Part shown: in pieces, positions 23,312 through 32,419 of the stretch | Numbering within the stretch: position 1 is the stretch's first letter | How the letters are laid out: each line of letters begins with the position of its first letter | Assembly (NCBI RefSeq): GCF_012034935.1 | Contig: NZ_JAATEN010000007.1 | Span: forward strand, 62,001 to 126,000 | Length of the DNA stretch: 64,000 nucleotides | Source: Streptomyces zingiberis | GTDB taxonomy: Bacteria; Actinomycetota; Actinomycetes; Streptomycetales; Streptomycetaceae | Reading direction: 5' to 3' | Made by a program: the position numbers and the translations under genes | The notes under the pieces: generated by a model | What the model saw: the letters and a program-made list of their open reading frames with translations, nothing else | Databases searched by the model: none | Told to the model about the DNA's origin: nothing

Positions 23312-24469
23312 TCAACCGGTGGGGGATGCCCGCACCTCTTCCGCGTCGTGGAGCGGTGTGTACCTCAGCCCGACCGTTGTCCCGGCCCGCCGCATCTCCG
23401 CCCACTCCGAGGGAGGCCAGGACATGAGGCGGATCGCCGCGTAGTGCACGATGAAGCCCAGCCCGATCATCAGATCGCGGACCGGTTTGACCAGCAGATA
23501 CAGTGCCCGGTGCGACAGCCGCGCACCCCGCAGCTCCCTCCGGTGCAGCCACGTGTTGAGAAGCACCGGCAGCAGCGCCCCGGCAGCGGCCCAGGGCAGG
23601 ACGGGCACAGCCGCAAGGCACAACAGCGCAACGGCCCAGGAGAGCAGAGCGCGCCACGGCCGAAGGCGGCACTTGTCCCAGAAGGCCGTGCCGTACAGGA
23701 CCGCGCACCTGGCCATACCCTTGCCCGAGTGCCAGGACTTGCGCAGCAGGGCAACCACACCGACCTCGTCGTGATGCTCCACCAGGAGATCGCGGTGGAA
23801 CTGCACGGCCCAGCCGTGAAGTTCGGCGCGAACCTGGAAGTCGACGTCCTCGAAGGCGGTCCGTGCGAACAGCGGCAGGGCCAGCCCGATCTCGCGGGCC
23901 GCCATCACGTTGACGACGAAGTTGCCGGCAGCGGAGAGAGCCTTCGGGGCGAGGACCGCAGCGGGTACGTCAGCCGCGTCGATCAAGGCCAGCTTCTTCG
24001 AGGACCGCGACTCCAGTGCGCGGACCAGCGCCCCGCCCCCGCCGGCTGCGACCGGGTGGCGCGGCCCGAAGAACAGGGCCGTGGGCAGCGGATCCGCGCA
24101 GGCTGCCCGTACGGCCGAGAGCCAGCCGGGCTGCGGGACGCAGTCGTCGTCCAGGAACGCCACGAACCGGTGGCCGCGGACTCCGTCGGCGAGGAACTGC
24201 CTGCCCTCACCGGCGCGCATGGCGCGCGGGGTGCGCACCACCTCCACCGGCCGGTTCCTGAGCAGGACCTCCAAGGTACGGTCGGCCGCGCCGCCCGGCT
24301 CCCCGGTGAACAGCACCACGACCTCCCCCGGACCCGCGCCCTCCGTCCGTAACGCGTCCAGCACACGCGGCAGCGTCGACTCGGGGGCCGTGTTGGTGAT
24401 GACGGCGATGAGCAACCCGCCATCCGCGGCGCCTCGCGCGCCGCCGCCCTCGCCCGCCGTCACAGACAC
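23312..24469 (-). CDS. Family-2 glycosyltransferase with C-terminal membrane segment
   Basis: A 385-residue GT-A-fold enzyme. The nucleotide-sugar/metal-binding DDD motif is at residues 107-109 (RFVAFLDDDCVPQPGW), with a later acidic motif in ARTAFEDVDFQVRAELHGW. A hydrophobic stretch follows around residues 270-300 and another near the C-terminus, so it should be membrane-associated. It is the last gene of the leftward operon of block A; its GTG start overlaps the upstream glycosyltransferase stop by 10 bases. It contains a Leu-TTA codon (minus strand, 24352-24350). The acceptor is unknown. Confidence 0.8.
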   Translation of the reverse strand: MSVTAGEGGGARGAADGGLLIAVITNTAPESTLPRVLDALRTEGAGPGEVVVLFTGEPGGAADRTLEVLLRNRPVEVVRTPRAMRAGEGRQFLADGVRGHRFVAFLDDDCVPQPGWLSAVRAACADPLPTALFFGPRHPVAAGGGGALVRALESRSSKKLALIDAADVPAAVLAPKALSAAGNFVVNVMAAREIGLALPLFARTAFEDVDFQVRAELHGWAVQFHRDLLVEHHDEVGVVALLRKSWHSGKGMARCAVLYGTAFWDKCRLRPWRALLSWAVALLCLAAVPVLPWAAAGALLPVLLNTWLHRRELRGARLSHRALYLLVKPVRDLMIGLGFIVHYAAIRLMSWPPSEWAEMRRAGTTVGLRYTPLHDAEEVRASPTG

Positions 24470-25515
24470 GCCCCCAATGCGTTGAGCAGGCGGTCGACGA
24501 CCCGGCCGACACTGTGCTCCGGAGCGTCCAGGACACCCCGCGCGCTCATGGCGCGCAGCCGCTCCTCGTCGAGCAGCAGCCGGACCGCTTCGTCCACGAA
24601 CCGCTCCTCGACGGCGGAGTCGTCGATGTCCCCCTCCACCAGCACCCCGGTGATTCCCGGCTCGACCCGTTCACGCAGCGCCGCGACCGCGGAGAGGACG
24701 GGCACCGTGCCGAGCGCCACGCACTCCAGCGCGCTGACGCAGCACATCTCCTCATAGGTGGTCGGGTACAGCATGACCTCGCTCTCCCGAACGACCCGGG
24801 CGTACCGCTCGCGGGCAACCGGCCCATGGTGGACGACGCCGTCCGGGAGGTCCGCGAGCGCGGGCGCCTCGGCCCTGGCCATGTCCGCCGCGCGATCGGT
24901 GTCGTAACCCCACAAGGTGTAACCGCCGAGGAGCACCAGCTGTGCCTGTGGCACTCGTTGCCGAATGCGGGGCCAAAGGCGCAGCAGCCGGGCCAGTCCC
25001 CGATAGGGCGCCGCCATGTGTACGCACTGGAAACGGCGGCGCTCCGCGGGGTCACCCTTCGGGTCCTCCGGCAGGGCATGGCCCAAGCTGTCGACGTGGT
25101 AGCCGTGACGCGGACGCAGCAGGGGCGCGTAGCGATCACGCGCCGCGTACGAGCCGACGAGTGCCAGGTCGCACGCCCCCGCTGCCTCCAGCTCCTCGGT
25201 GCCGGGAGTCTTGCGGTCGCCCACGAAAAGCACCCGGAGCGAGCCGGCGGGCGTGGTGAGCAGTGGAGCCGCGTCCCGAAAGCCGATCACGACGTCCGCC
25301 CCTGCCGGGCCGCCGTACTGTTCTGCGCCCAGCCACCCCCGTTCCCCCAGGGCGTCTGTACCGGTTCCGTCGAGGACCACCCGCAGCTCGACGCCGCGGG
25401 CGCGCAGCTCACGCCACCACAGCACGAGCGTCGCCTCGTTGCCGCCGAGGCCGCGCCCGTCGAGATCGGCAGGGGAGAACCACGGCGTCCGGGGGGCGAT
25501 CAGGTCAATGCGCAT
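24460..25515 (-). CDS. Family-4-like glycosyltransferase
   Basis: A 351-residue GT-B-fold protein. The N-terminus (RIDLIAPRTPWFSP, then GRGLGGNEATLVLWW) has the Gly-rich acceptor loop. The C-terminal domain carries the retaining GT4 donor motif: LYPTTYEEMCCVSALECVAL with two Glu, then GTVPVLS. It probably uses an NDP-sugar to glycosylate a product of the cluster. Start and stop overlap both neighbours (11 and 10 bases), so it is translationally coupled in the operon. Confidence 0.78.
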   Translation of the reverse strand: MRIDLIAPRTPWFSPADLDGRGLGGNEATLVLWWRELRARGVELRVVLDGTGTDALGERGWLGAEQYGGPAGADVVIGFRDAAPLLTTPAGSLRVLFVGDRKTPGTEELEAAGACDLALVGSYAARDRYAPLLRPRHGYHVDSLGHALPEDPKGDPAERRRFQCVHMAAPYRGLARLLRLWPRIRQRVPQAQLVLLGGYTLWGYDTDRAADMARAEAPALADLPDGVVHHGPVARERYARVVRESEVMLYPTTYEEMCCVSALECVALGTVPVLSAVAALRERVEPGITGVLVEGDIDDSAVEERFVDEAVRLLLDEERLRAMSARGVLDAPEHSVGRVVDRLLNALGACL

Positions 25516-26002
25516 GCCCGGCCTCCTCGGATTCGGTGCGGTGATGGTGCTCTGCGTAGCGCGTCAGGACGTTCAGCGCGTCGTGCCGAGGCAGGCGCAC
25601 CCCTCGGGCCTGGTAGCGGGCGAACGCCTCGTCCAGCGTGCGGAAGTGCCGCAGCAGCAGCGCGAGCGCGACGACGCCTGTGCGATCGAGGCCGAGGGTG
25701 CAGTGGATGAGGGTCTGCGCCGGGCCCGTCTGTAGCGATATCTCACCGACCAGGTCGTCCAGGAGCGCGACGGGCGCCTCTGACTCCCAGTAGGTGAAGG
25801 GCCGGTGCAGCACCCTGTCCGGCGAGAGACCGGCCCGCTCGTACAGCTCCGGTCCCGGAAGGGTCCGGGAGAGGCAGAAAACGGTGGTCGGACGGGCAGG
25901 CAGCACCCAGGAGGCGCTGTCGCGCCCCGCGACGTATATGCCGGGCACGACGGGCCAGGCCCGGTCAGGGGTGCACGGGTCCCCGTGGGGGTCAGTCGAC
26001 AT
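25505..26002 (-). CDS. Dual-specificity / tyrosine-phosphatase-like protein (HCX5R)
   Basis: A 165-residue cysteine phosphatase. The active-site loop HCTLGLDRTG gives nucleophile C101 and phosphate-binding R107. An Asp-containing loop upstream (PDRVLHRPFTYWESE) may supply the general acid, though I cannot fix it. Such small enzymes dephosphorylate proteins, phosphoinositides or small metabolites. Between Nudix and glycosyltransferase genes, a metabolite phosphate is more likely than a protein. The ATG at 26002 overlaps the Nudix stop by 11 bases. Confidence 0.75.
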   Translation of the reverse strand: MSTDPHGDPCTPDRAWPVVPGIYVAGRDSASWVLPARPTTVFCLSRTLPGPELYERAGLSPDRVLHRPFTYWESEAPVALLDDLVGEISLQTGPAQTLIHCTLGLDRTGVVALALLLRHFRTLDEAFARYQARGVRLPRHDALNVLTRYAEHHHRTESEEAGHAH

Positions 26003-26480
26003 ACACCGCCTCCGCGTCCGGGGCCGCGAGCGTGATGCCGAGTTCCGCGGGCGCGACAGCTGCGGCGGCCCGAGTCTGCGCCACCCCGATGTCACCCCAG
26101 GCGAGCAGGTCCGAGGCGTGATCCACCGAGGTCATCAGCCGCCGCAGCAGGCGGCCCGTCGAGACGTCAGGGGCGCGTTCCAGGAATCGGGTGATCCGCG
26201 CCGTCATCCGGACCTGGACGTAAGGCTCCAGATTCGGTTCTTCGACTCGGACGTAGCCAAGGTAGACAGCGTTCCCGATTTCCACCTGACTCTCCTCGAC
26301 GGACTCGCGGAAGAGCGTCGCCTGGAAATCCTCCCCGAACTCCGGCTTTCCGCCGGGCAGGTTGTGGTATCCCTCGTCGTCCTGGACGAGGACTCGGCCC
26401 TCGGCGTCGAAGAGGAATCCGTACACCTGGCGTACCGGCAGGTCGCCGGGGACAGGCGCCGTGATCCACTGGGCTTTCAT
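25992..26480 (-). CDS. Nudix hydrolase
   Basis: A 162-residue protein with an intact Nudix box (G-X5-E-X7-RE-X2-EE) in GGKPEFGEDFQATLFRESVE and following residues. It would hydrolyse a nucleoside diphosphate linked to another moiety, for example a nucleotide sugar or a nucleotide. The ATG at 26480 has AAGGAG 11 bases upstream; an upstream in-frame extension is Ser/Thr-rich and lacks similarity. The position between a kinase pair and a phosphatase points to nucleotide or phospho-metabolite processing. Confidence 0.82.
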   Translation of the reverse strand: MKAQWITAPVPGDLPVRQVYGFLFDAEGRVLVQDDEGYHNLPGGKPEFGEDFQATLFRESVEESQVEIGNAVYLGYVRVEEPNLEPYVQVRMTARITRFLERAPDVSTGRLLRRLMTSVDHASDLLAWGDIGVAQTRAAAAVAPAELGITLAAPDAEAVYVD

Positions 26481-26487
26481 GGTTCCG

Positions 26488-27111
26488 CTATCTCCTTTCT
26501 GTGAGCTGTTCGATGAGTTCGACGATGCGAGCGGCCGTTTTCCGGTGGTCGCCGTGGGTGTTGTCGACAACCAGGTATCCGTTCCGGCCGACGAGTTCGC
26601 GCAGCTCGAATTCGAGCCGCTCCTCGAAGGATTCTTGTGCGGCCGAGAAACGCAGGTCGTCCCGCCTATTGGGGTCCGACGAGCGCAGATAGCGTCGCCG
26701 GCGCTCGTCGAGCGGGCACTCCAGATAGACGAACAGGTCGACCTGGCCGGCCAGGCGCCCCGCGAGCTGCTGGGCGGCCCACCTCAACAGGTTTCTGCGG
26801 CTTGCGCGATCATAAGCCAGCACCCGGTGGATGTAGCTCTGCTGGAGGAGCACCCCGCCGCGTCCTCGCCCGGCCCGCAGGGCCGGGAACAGGTCCGGGA
26901 CATAACCGAGATGGTAGACGGTGCTGCGCAGCCACGACGGCATGCGCGGCGCCCGGTAGACCAGATCGAGCAACCGGTCGACGAATCCGCCGGTGAGACA
27001 GGTGAGGGAGTCGGTGACCGGGACGGACGCCTCGGACAGCCGGGCGTTGACTTCACGACAGACGGTGGTTTTCCCGGCGAAGTCAAGGCCCTCCACCACC
27101 ACGGTGATCAC
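26488..27111 (-). CDS. Thymidylate-kinase-like P-loop kinase, copy 2
   Basis: A 207-residue P-loop NTPase. Walker A is GLDFAGKT (8-15), with an Arg-rich lid-like segment LDERRRRYLRSSDPNRR and VDLFVYLECPLDERR as in the dNMP-kinase family. Its true substrate need not be dTMP. The GTG start overlaps the upstream kinase stop (GTGA). Copy 1, immediately upstream, shares the same architecture, which suggests local duplication followed by divergence. Confidence 0.72.
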   Translation of the reverse strand: MITVVVEGLDFAGKTTVCREVNARLSEASVPVTDSLTCLTGGFVDRLLDLVYRAPRMPSWLRSTVYHLGYVPDLFPALRAGRGRGGVLLQQSYIHRVLAYDRASRRNLLRWAAQQLAGRLAGQVDLFVYLECPLDERRRRYLRSSDPNRRDDLRFSAAQESFEERLEFELRELVGRNGYLVVDNTHGDHRKTAARIVELIEQLTERR

Positions 27112-27734
27112 CGGACCATCCGTTGCTCGGGGGCCTCGTCCAGGCAGCGCACGACCTCCTGGACGATCTGCTCCGCGGGAGTCCGCGAGGTGTCGAAGGT
27201 GAGCACCCGGCGGTGCCGGCGGCCGGCCATGGCCAGGGCGGTCATGAAGTCGTCGTGGAATTTCTCACTGAGTACCGAGAGCCGGTCGACCGAGTTCGCG
27301 TCCAGGCGCCGCCGCAGCCGCTCCCGCCGGATGTGCAGCGGGGCGCTGAGGTAGATCGCGAGGTCGAACCCGATGAACATTCCCGGTCTGCCCAGCGCGA
27401 GTCTGGCCGGCGGCCACGGACCATTCGCGTATCCGTAGGCGAGGCACCGGTCCACATAGGACTCCTGGATGAGCAGCCCCCGGCGATCCCAGGCCTCCGC
27501 GGCTCCGAGCACCCGGTCCAGAACGCACCCCGCGAGATAGCCCATGTTGAGCAGCGCGCTCGTCGGATGGTCCGGCGCTCTGACCGTCTCGAGAGGCCGG
27601 GCCAGGGGGTTGCGGCGGGCGAGGAAACCCCGGTGGTGGACGGGGCTACGGCCCTGGGCCCGCAGGGCCTCGGTCAGGAGGGTCGCCAGAGTCGTCTTCC
27701 CGGAGAGGTCGAGACCATCAATGAGAACACGCAT
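27108..27734 (-). CDS. Thymidylate-kinase-like P-loop kinase, copy 1
   Basis: A 208-residue P-loop NTPase of the thymidylate kinase superfamily. Walker A is GLDLSGKT (7-14), followed later by LLIQESYVDRCLAYGY, FDLAIYLSAPLHIRRERLRR and a lid-like Arg cluster. It is first gene of the kinase-to-glycosyltransferase run. The ATG at 27734 is chosen because the motif starts almost at once; the frame is open further upstream (to 27899) but that extension is Arg/Pro-rich and unlikely to be translated. Confidence 0.72.
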   Translation of the reverse strand: MRVLIDGLDLSGKTTLATLLTEALRAQGRSPVHHRGFLARRNPLARPLETVRAPDHPTSALLNMGYLAGCVLDRVLGAAEAWDRRGLLIQESYVDRCLAYGYANGPWPPARLALGRPGMFIGFDLAIYLSAPLHIRRERLRRRLDANSVDRLSVLSEKFHDDFMTALAMAGRRHRRVLTFDTSRTPAEQIVQEVVRCLDEAPEQRMVR

Positions 27735-28101
27735 GGGGATCCTGTCACGTCGGCTTTTCGGCTTGTGGAAGGGCTTCTGCACGGGCGCGCGGAGACGCGC
27801 GCACCGGGAGGGACGTCGGTGGACGTACTCCGTGGACGAGTGGCCGGTGGAGCATTTCTCAGGTCGCTCCCCGCGTATGGCCTCCACGACGCAGGCCATT
27901 CGACACTCCGCAATCCCACGGCAGGCAGTCCTTCAGCGGCATTTTCAACGGCCGGCCGTTACCCAAGGGATCCGCTCCCTCGCGCCGGAACGGAAACCGG
28001 CGGGGACCAATCCGAATGCGGCGGCGCCGAGGCCGTGATCACATCAGGCACGGCGAGATGACCTCACCTCAACCCGGCCAAGTAGTTCTGGAGGGGAGTC
28101 G

Positions 28102-28158
28102 TCAGCGGTCCTCAGGTGCGCTCTTGCCGGGGCCCAGGGACGAATTGCGCTTGGCCAT
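28102..28158 (-). CDS. Possible 18-residue peptide MAKRNSSLGPGKSAPEDR
   Basis: The ATG at 28158 is preceded at 5 bases by AAGGTGG, a good ribosome site. The frame continues upstream in phase to another ATG at 28194 (30 residues in total). It lies between ABC exporters and kinase genes on the same strand, where a precursor peptide could be encoded. I recognise no peptide family, and a frame this short can occur by chance. Confidence 0.3.
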   Translation of the reverse strand: MAKRNSSLGPGKSAPEDR

Positions 28159-28247
28159 GAAATCCACCTTCGACTGGATTGCCGGAACGGGCATCAGCTT
28201 AAGCACCGCCGAGCGGGGTCAGCAATGCCGTTTTCCGTATTCCGCAA

Positions 28248-28460
28248 TCACGCGCGCGAGAGGAGCGGCTCCTTGTACGCTACGGCGCAGTCCGCCAGAA
28301 GATTCTTCTGCTCGATTCGGAAACGGGTACCCGACAGGAAGCGGCGGCCCGCTGGAATCGCCTCGCGCTCCTTGTGGAATGCCTGCACAAGGATGGTCAG
28401 ACCTGAGAAGCGGCAGAACAGGTGACCGCCCGGGGGCCTCTCTGTGTTCCGTCGAACCAC
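28248..28460 (-). CDS. Possible 70-residue hypothetical protein or gene remnant
   Basis: The minus-strand frame reads LTILVQAFHKEREAIPAGRR, then FLSGTRFRIEQKN and ends VAYKEPLLSRA. Its last 45 codons show the strong third-position G/C bias of real Streptomyces coding DNA, but the first 20 do not. No good ribosome site precedes the GTG at 28460. It could be a small protein or the truncated 3' end of an older gene. No family was recognised. Confidence 0.3.
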   Translation of the reverse strand: MVRRNTERPPGGHLFCRFSGLTILVQAFHKEREAIPAGRRFLSGTRFRIEQKNLLADCAVAYKEPLLSRA

Positions 28461-28565
28461 CCCTGCCGGGTTCGGGGCGGTTCGGGGTTGCCGGGGTCAT
28501 GGGCGAGCTGGGCATCTTTCGGGGCCGGGGTTCGTACCCGGTGACGCACTCCTGTGACGATCCCT

Positions 28566-30425
28566 TCACCGCGCGTCCGATCCGGCGTGCCCACCTCCTC
28601 GGTCACCCTCCTCCTCGTAGGCGGCAGCCTGGGTGAGGTAGAGCTCTGCGTAGCGGCCGCCCGCGGCCATCAGCTGGGTGTGCGTGCCCTCTTCGGTGAC
28701 GCGTCCGCCGTCCAGGACCACGATGTGGTCGGCTCCGCGGACCGTGGAGAAGCGATGGGACACCAGGAGTGTGATCTGGCCTGGGGCCGCCTTCGCCTGC
28801 CGCATGAACGCTTCGTAGAGTTCGTGCTCGGCCAGCGGGTCGAGGGCGGCCGTGGGTTCGTCCAGAACGAGCAGCCTGGGGCGCCGGCGCATCAGGGCGC
28901 GAGCGAGGGCCAGGCGCTGCCACTGCCCCTGGGAGAGTTCCGTCCCCCCGTATACGGGTCCCAGTTGAGTGTCCAGGCCCTCGGGCAGCCGGGCAATGAT
29001 CGCTTCGGCCCCTGCCTCGCGCACTGCGCGGGCCACCTCCTCTTGACTGTCCATCGCGTCCGGCTCACCGATCCCGACCGTGTGACGAACCGGCAGCTGA
29101 AAGCGGACGAAGTCCTGGAAGGCGCCGGTAAGTCCGCGGCGCCAGGCCTCGATGTCCAGCTCGCCCAGCGGGACACCATCGATGTCGACCCTCCCGGCGG
29201 TGGGCGCATACATGCCGCTCAGCAGCTTGACCAAAGTGGTTTTGCCTGCGCCGTTCACGCCGACCACCGCGACGGTGGATCCGGGCCGCAGCGTGAGGTT
29301 CACCCCGGAAAGGACCGGCACGGGCGAACCAGGGTAGGTGAAGGAAACGTCACGCATCTGGATCCCGCGCTTCAGCATGGAGGGGATCTGGCAGGTGCCC
29401 GTGGACCGCCGCCGGCGGGCGTGGGCCGACAGCCACAGGTAGTGGCCGGTGGCGTGACCGGCCTCGGCGATGCGGGAGAAGCCTGAGGTGGTTGCGTGTA
29501 TCTGGAAACGCAGTTGCGTTCCCAGAGTGATGACCAGCATGAGATCCCCGAGCGAGGCCCTGCCCTGGGCGACCAGCGAGACGGTGAGGATCAGTGCGGC
29601 GATGAATCCGGCGGCGTAGATCACCCAGCCGGAAAGCTGCCAGCCTGTCGCTCTGAGCCGGGCTTTGACGACGGCGGTGACCACGCGTGTGCGGGCGACG
29701 TGTGCGGTTTCGTCCAGGACCGAGCCGGCTCCGGCGAGGTAGATTTCCTTGCCTGACTCCGGTGCGAGGACCATGCGGTGGATCCGGTTCTCCAGGCGCT
29801 GGTCCTCGGCGGTGGTGTTCCGGGCCCGGGCCAGGCTGCGCTCCGCGAACTTGACCGCCCACAACGAGGGAAGCGCGAGGAGCGCCAAGGCAGCGAGGGC
29901 GGGGTGGACGCCGATCAGAAGCCACAGTGACAGCCCGGCGCCCATCACGGCGATACCGGTGTCCGTCAGGGCCCAGCAGGAGCCGGCCAGCGCGCTGGTG
30001 TGGCGGCGCAGCAGCTCCAGACGATTGAGATACCCGGGTCGTTCGAGGTGTTCAAGGGTGGGAATCGAAGCGGTGGCGGTAAGGATCTCCCGGTTGACTT
30101 CGAGATCGACGCGGTCGGTGAGGTCGTGCTGGTAGTTGTACCGCGTGCGGTTGCCGGCGGCGGCGGTTACGTGGGCAGCCACCCCGATCAGGACGGCAAG
30201 TGCCAGGGCACCGAGCGGCCGGCCACCGGAATTCTGCGTCGCATCGACGACCCAGCGCTGGCTGACGCCCGTGGCCGCGACCGCCCCCGCCTGGGCGAGA
30301 GAGAGAACGATGATGACGCGTACCACAGCGGGGTCGGCACGCCATGCCAAGGCGAAGGTGTGGCTTGCGGTGCGCAGGGTGCCGGATCCGGTTCTCCGCA
30401 CGCTCTTCGAGTCCTTGGAGGTCAT
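28566..30425 (-). CDS. ABC exporter, fused membrane and ATPase domains (second of pair)
   Basis: A 619-residue half-transporter with six hydrophobic segments in residues 30-330 and a C-terminal ATPase. Walker A is GVNGAGKT (389-396), the signature LSQGQWQRLALARAL (497-511), Walker B RLLVLDEPTAALDP and the H-loop VSHRFSTVR. The SxGQWQ form of the signature is common in exporters of peptides and peptide-like natural products. Its start overlaps the stop of the other ABC gene (ATGA), so the two probably form a heterodimer. It likely exports the product of block A or gives self-resistance. Confidence 0.85.
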   Translation of the reverse strand: MTSKDSKSVRRTGSGTLRTASHTFALAWRADPAVVRVIIVLSLAQAGAVAATGVSQRWVVDATQNSGGRPLGALALAVLIGVAAHVTAAAGNRTRYNYQHDLTDRVDLEVNREILTATASIPTLEHLERPGYLNRLELLRRHTSALAGSCWALTDTGIAVMGAGLSLWLLIGVHPALAALALLALPSLWAVKFAERSLARARNTTAEDQRLENRIHRMVLAPESGKEIYLAGAGSVLDETAHVARTRVVTAVVKARLRATGWQLSGWVIYAAGFIAALILTVSLVAQGRASLGDLMLVITLGTQLRFQIHATTSGFSRIAEAGHATGHYLWLSAHARRRRSTGTCQIPSMLKRGIQMRDVSFTYPGSPVPVLSGVNLTLRPGSTVAVVGVNGAGKTTLVKLLSGMYAPTAGRVDIDGVPLGELDIEAWRRGLTGAFQDFVRFQLPVRHTVGIGEPDAMDSQEEVARAVREAGAEAIIARLPEGLDTQLGPVYGGTELSQGQWQRLALARALMRRRPRLLVLDEPTAALDPLAEHELYEAFMRQAKAAPGQITLLVSHRFSTVRGADHIVVLDGGRVTEEGTHTQLMAAGGRYAELYLTQAAAYEEEGDRGGGHAGSDAR

Positions 30426-32326
30426 CGTGGTGCTTTCCTCCCGCCGGCGTACTGCTGGGTTTCGGTGAAACGGGCGGCCTGGAGCTGGAAGAGGCGGGCG
30501 TATTCGCTGCCGTTCTCCAGCAGCTCGCGGTGGCTGCCCTGCTCAGTGACCCGTCCTGCATGCAGCATGACGATCCGGTCCGCCTGACGCACCGTGGACA
30601 GCCGGTGCGAGATGAGCAGGACGGTCGCTCCGCCGACCTTCGCGACGACCTGACGGAAGAAGTGGGCCTCCGCTTCGACGTCCAGATGGGCAGTCGGCTC
30701 GTCCAGGACCAGGAGATCGCGGCCGTGCTCGACGGCGAAGACGGCGCGCGCGATCGCGACTCTCTGCCATTGGCCGCCGGACAGGTCCGTCCCACCGGTG
30801 CGATCGGCGCTCAGAACGGTGTCATAGCCGTCGGGGAACTCCCCGGCGAGGGCGTCGATGCCGGCGCGGCGCGCGGCTTCACGGATTCCTTCCCGGTCGT
30901 GACGGTGTTCGGGCGCGGAGAGGGATATGTTGTCGGCGAGCGTGAGCGGATAACGGTTGAAGTCCTGGAATACGACCGCGACCCGCCTGCGCCACGCCGC
31001 GACTCGCGCCGCGTCCAAGGGCTTTCCATCGATCAGTACCTGTCCGGCAGTTGGTGGACGGAGGCCTGCGAGCACTTTGATCAGCGTGGTTTTGCCGACG
31101 CCGTTCTGGCCGACCAGCGCCAAGACCTCACCGGGATGGACGGACAGATCCAAACCGTCGAAGACCGGCTGCCGGCTTCCGGGGTATGCGAAGACGAGCC
31201 CTTCGATGCGCAGGGCCGCCGGGGCACCCTCCCCCATGGTGTCCGAAGCCTCATCGGACTGCCGAGGTTCGGCCCTGGCGGACACGGCCGGCACGCGGTA
31301 GGCGCTTTCGAGACGTTCCAGTGCCCGGACCGCGCCGAGACCGTATTCGATGTCGAATGCCTCGCGCCCCATTGCCGCGATGTGGAAGAGGCTCCAAGCG
31401 GCCACGATCACGGTCATCAGATCGCCGGCGGGAAGGTTACCGCGTGCCGCAGCCAGCCCAGGCAGCAGAAGTGCGGCCCCGGCGGCGACCGCTGCCAGGA
31501 GGGATATCCAGCCCTGCTGGCGCAGAATATCCCGGCGTGCCGCCCAGATCGTCTCCGCCCATGCCAGCAGTTCACGCGTGCGGCGCTGGACCACCCACTC
31601 CTGCAAACCGAAGAGACGGATCTCTTTGGCTGCTGGTCCGGTCGAGGCGACCTCGCTCCAGTACTCCGCACGGCGCCGCATGCTCTCGCGCTCGTCCCGG
31701 ACCTCGGCCAGATGAACCCACCAGCGCCGTATGAGCGCCCGGTTGACCAAACAGACCACCAGCAGGAGGACGGCGAGCCACGGGGAGAAGGTCAGGGCGA
31801 TCACGGTGGCCGATCCCATGGCCCCGAGAAAACGGAAAACCAGCCGGAGCTGGCCGACCGCCGCAGTCCCCGGTGAACGAACCCGGCCCTCCCCCACATC
31901 CGAGGCACGAGCGGCATCATCGGCGAAGACCGGATCCTCCAGATGCGCCATGCTCGGCGGCGCCATGGCCAGGCGGCGCACCTGGCGCCGGGTTCGCGCG
32001 TCGAGGCGTCCGGCGGTGTAATGCTCAAGGGTCTCGCTCAGCGAGGTGAGGATCTCATCGGCCACCAGCAGAGCGGCCATCGCCGTCAACGGCCACACCA
32101 CGGCCGAAGCGGTCTCCCGCCCGGTGGCGGCGCCGGTGAGTACGGCCACCAGCCGGCCTGTTGCCACCGCGGTGAGGGCGGGTACCGCGGCCGACCACAG
32201 ATGGGTCAGGACCAGGAGACCGCCGGCGCGACGGTCGGCGACGGAGAGCCGCAAGAGTTTGATTCGGTCGGTGAGCAGGGGCCTGACGTCGGATATCCGT
32301 GAAGAGAAGGAATGGAATTGCATCAT
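30422..32326 (-). CDS. ABC exporter, fused membrane and ATPase domains (first of pair)
   Basis: A 634-residue half-transporter. Membrane segments lie between about residues 35 and 310, then the ATPase with Walker A GQNGVGKT, signature DLSGGQWQRVAIARAV, Walker B DLLVLDEPTAHLD and ISHRLSTVRQADRI. It lacks an N-terminal C39 peptidase, so it would not cleave a leader peptide. The first of two tandem ATGs (32326) has GGAG 6 bases upstream. It lies 93 bases downstream of the carrier-protein gene and is coupled to the second exporter gene. Confidence 0.85.
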   Translation of the reverse strand: MMQFHSFSSRISDVRPLLTDRIKLLRLSVADRRAGGLLVLTHLWSAAVPALTAVATGRLVAVLTGAATGRETASAVVWPLTAMAALLVADEILTSLSETLEHYTAGRLDARTRRQVRRLAMAPPSMAHLEDPVFADDAARASDVGEGRVRSPGTAAVGQLRLVFRFLGAMGSATVIALTFSPWLAVLLLVVCLVNRALIRRWWVHLAEVRDERESMRRRAEYWSEVASTGPAAKEIRLFGLQEWVVQRRTRELLAWAETIWAARRDILRQQGWISLLAAVAAGAALLLPGLAAARGNLPAGDLMTVIVAAWSLFHIAAMGREAFDIEYGLGAVRALERLESAYRVPAVSARAEPRQSDEASDTMGEGAPAALRIEGLVFAYPGSRQPVFDGLDLSVHPGEVLALVGQNGVGKTTLIKVLAGLRPPTAGQVLIDGKPLDAARVAAWRRRVAVVFQDFNRYPLTLADNISLSAPEHRHDREGIREAARRAGIDALAGEFPDGYDTVLSADRTGGTDLSGGQWQRVAIARAVFAVEHGRDLLVLDEPTAHLDVEAEAHFFRQVVAKVGGATVLLISHRLSTVRQADRIVMLHAGRVTEQGSHRELLENGSEYARLFQLQAARFTETQQYAGGRKAPR

Positions 32327-32419
32327 CCGATTCTCCGGCGGCCGAGATCCGGCACTTCTCACCTCAAACGGTGGGCGGATTTTTCACCTCAAAGATATCC
32401 GTGACGACGGAAGATCCCT

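Larger units (their letters stand above)
27735..28565. other. 831-base stretch inside the leftward operon with only tiny open frames
   Basis: This lies between the ABC exporter stop and the first kinase, all on the minus strand. It is noticeably less GC-biased than the flanking genes. It contains a weak hairpin right after the exporter (28525-28529 with 28537-28541) and the two short minus-strand frames listed separately. A third, 27-codon frame at 27859-27942 has no ribosome site. No RNA family was recognised. It probably also contains the promoter of the kinase genes. Confidence 0.5.

Noticed and set aside
27859..27942. A 27-codon minus-strand frame beginning MPLKDCLPWDC, which could look like a Cys-containing peptide precursor.
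   Set aside because: It has no ribosome site, poor codon bias and no conserved context other than position; two cysteines alone are not evidence.
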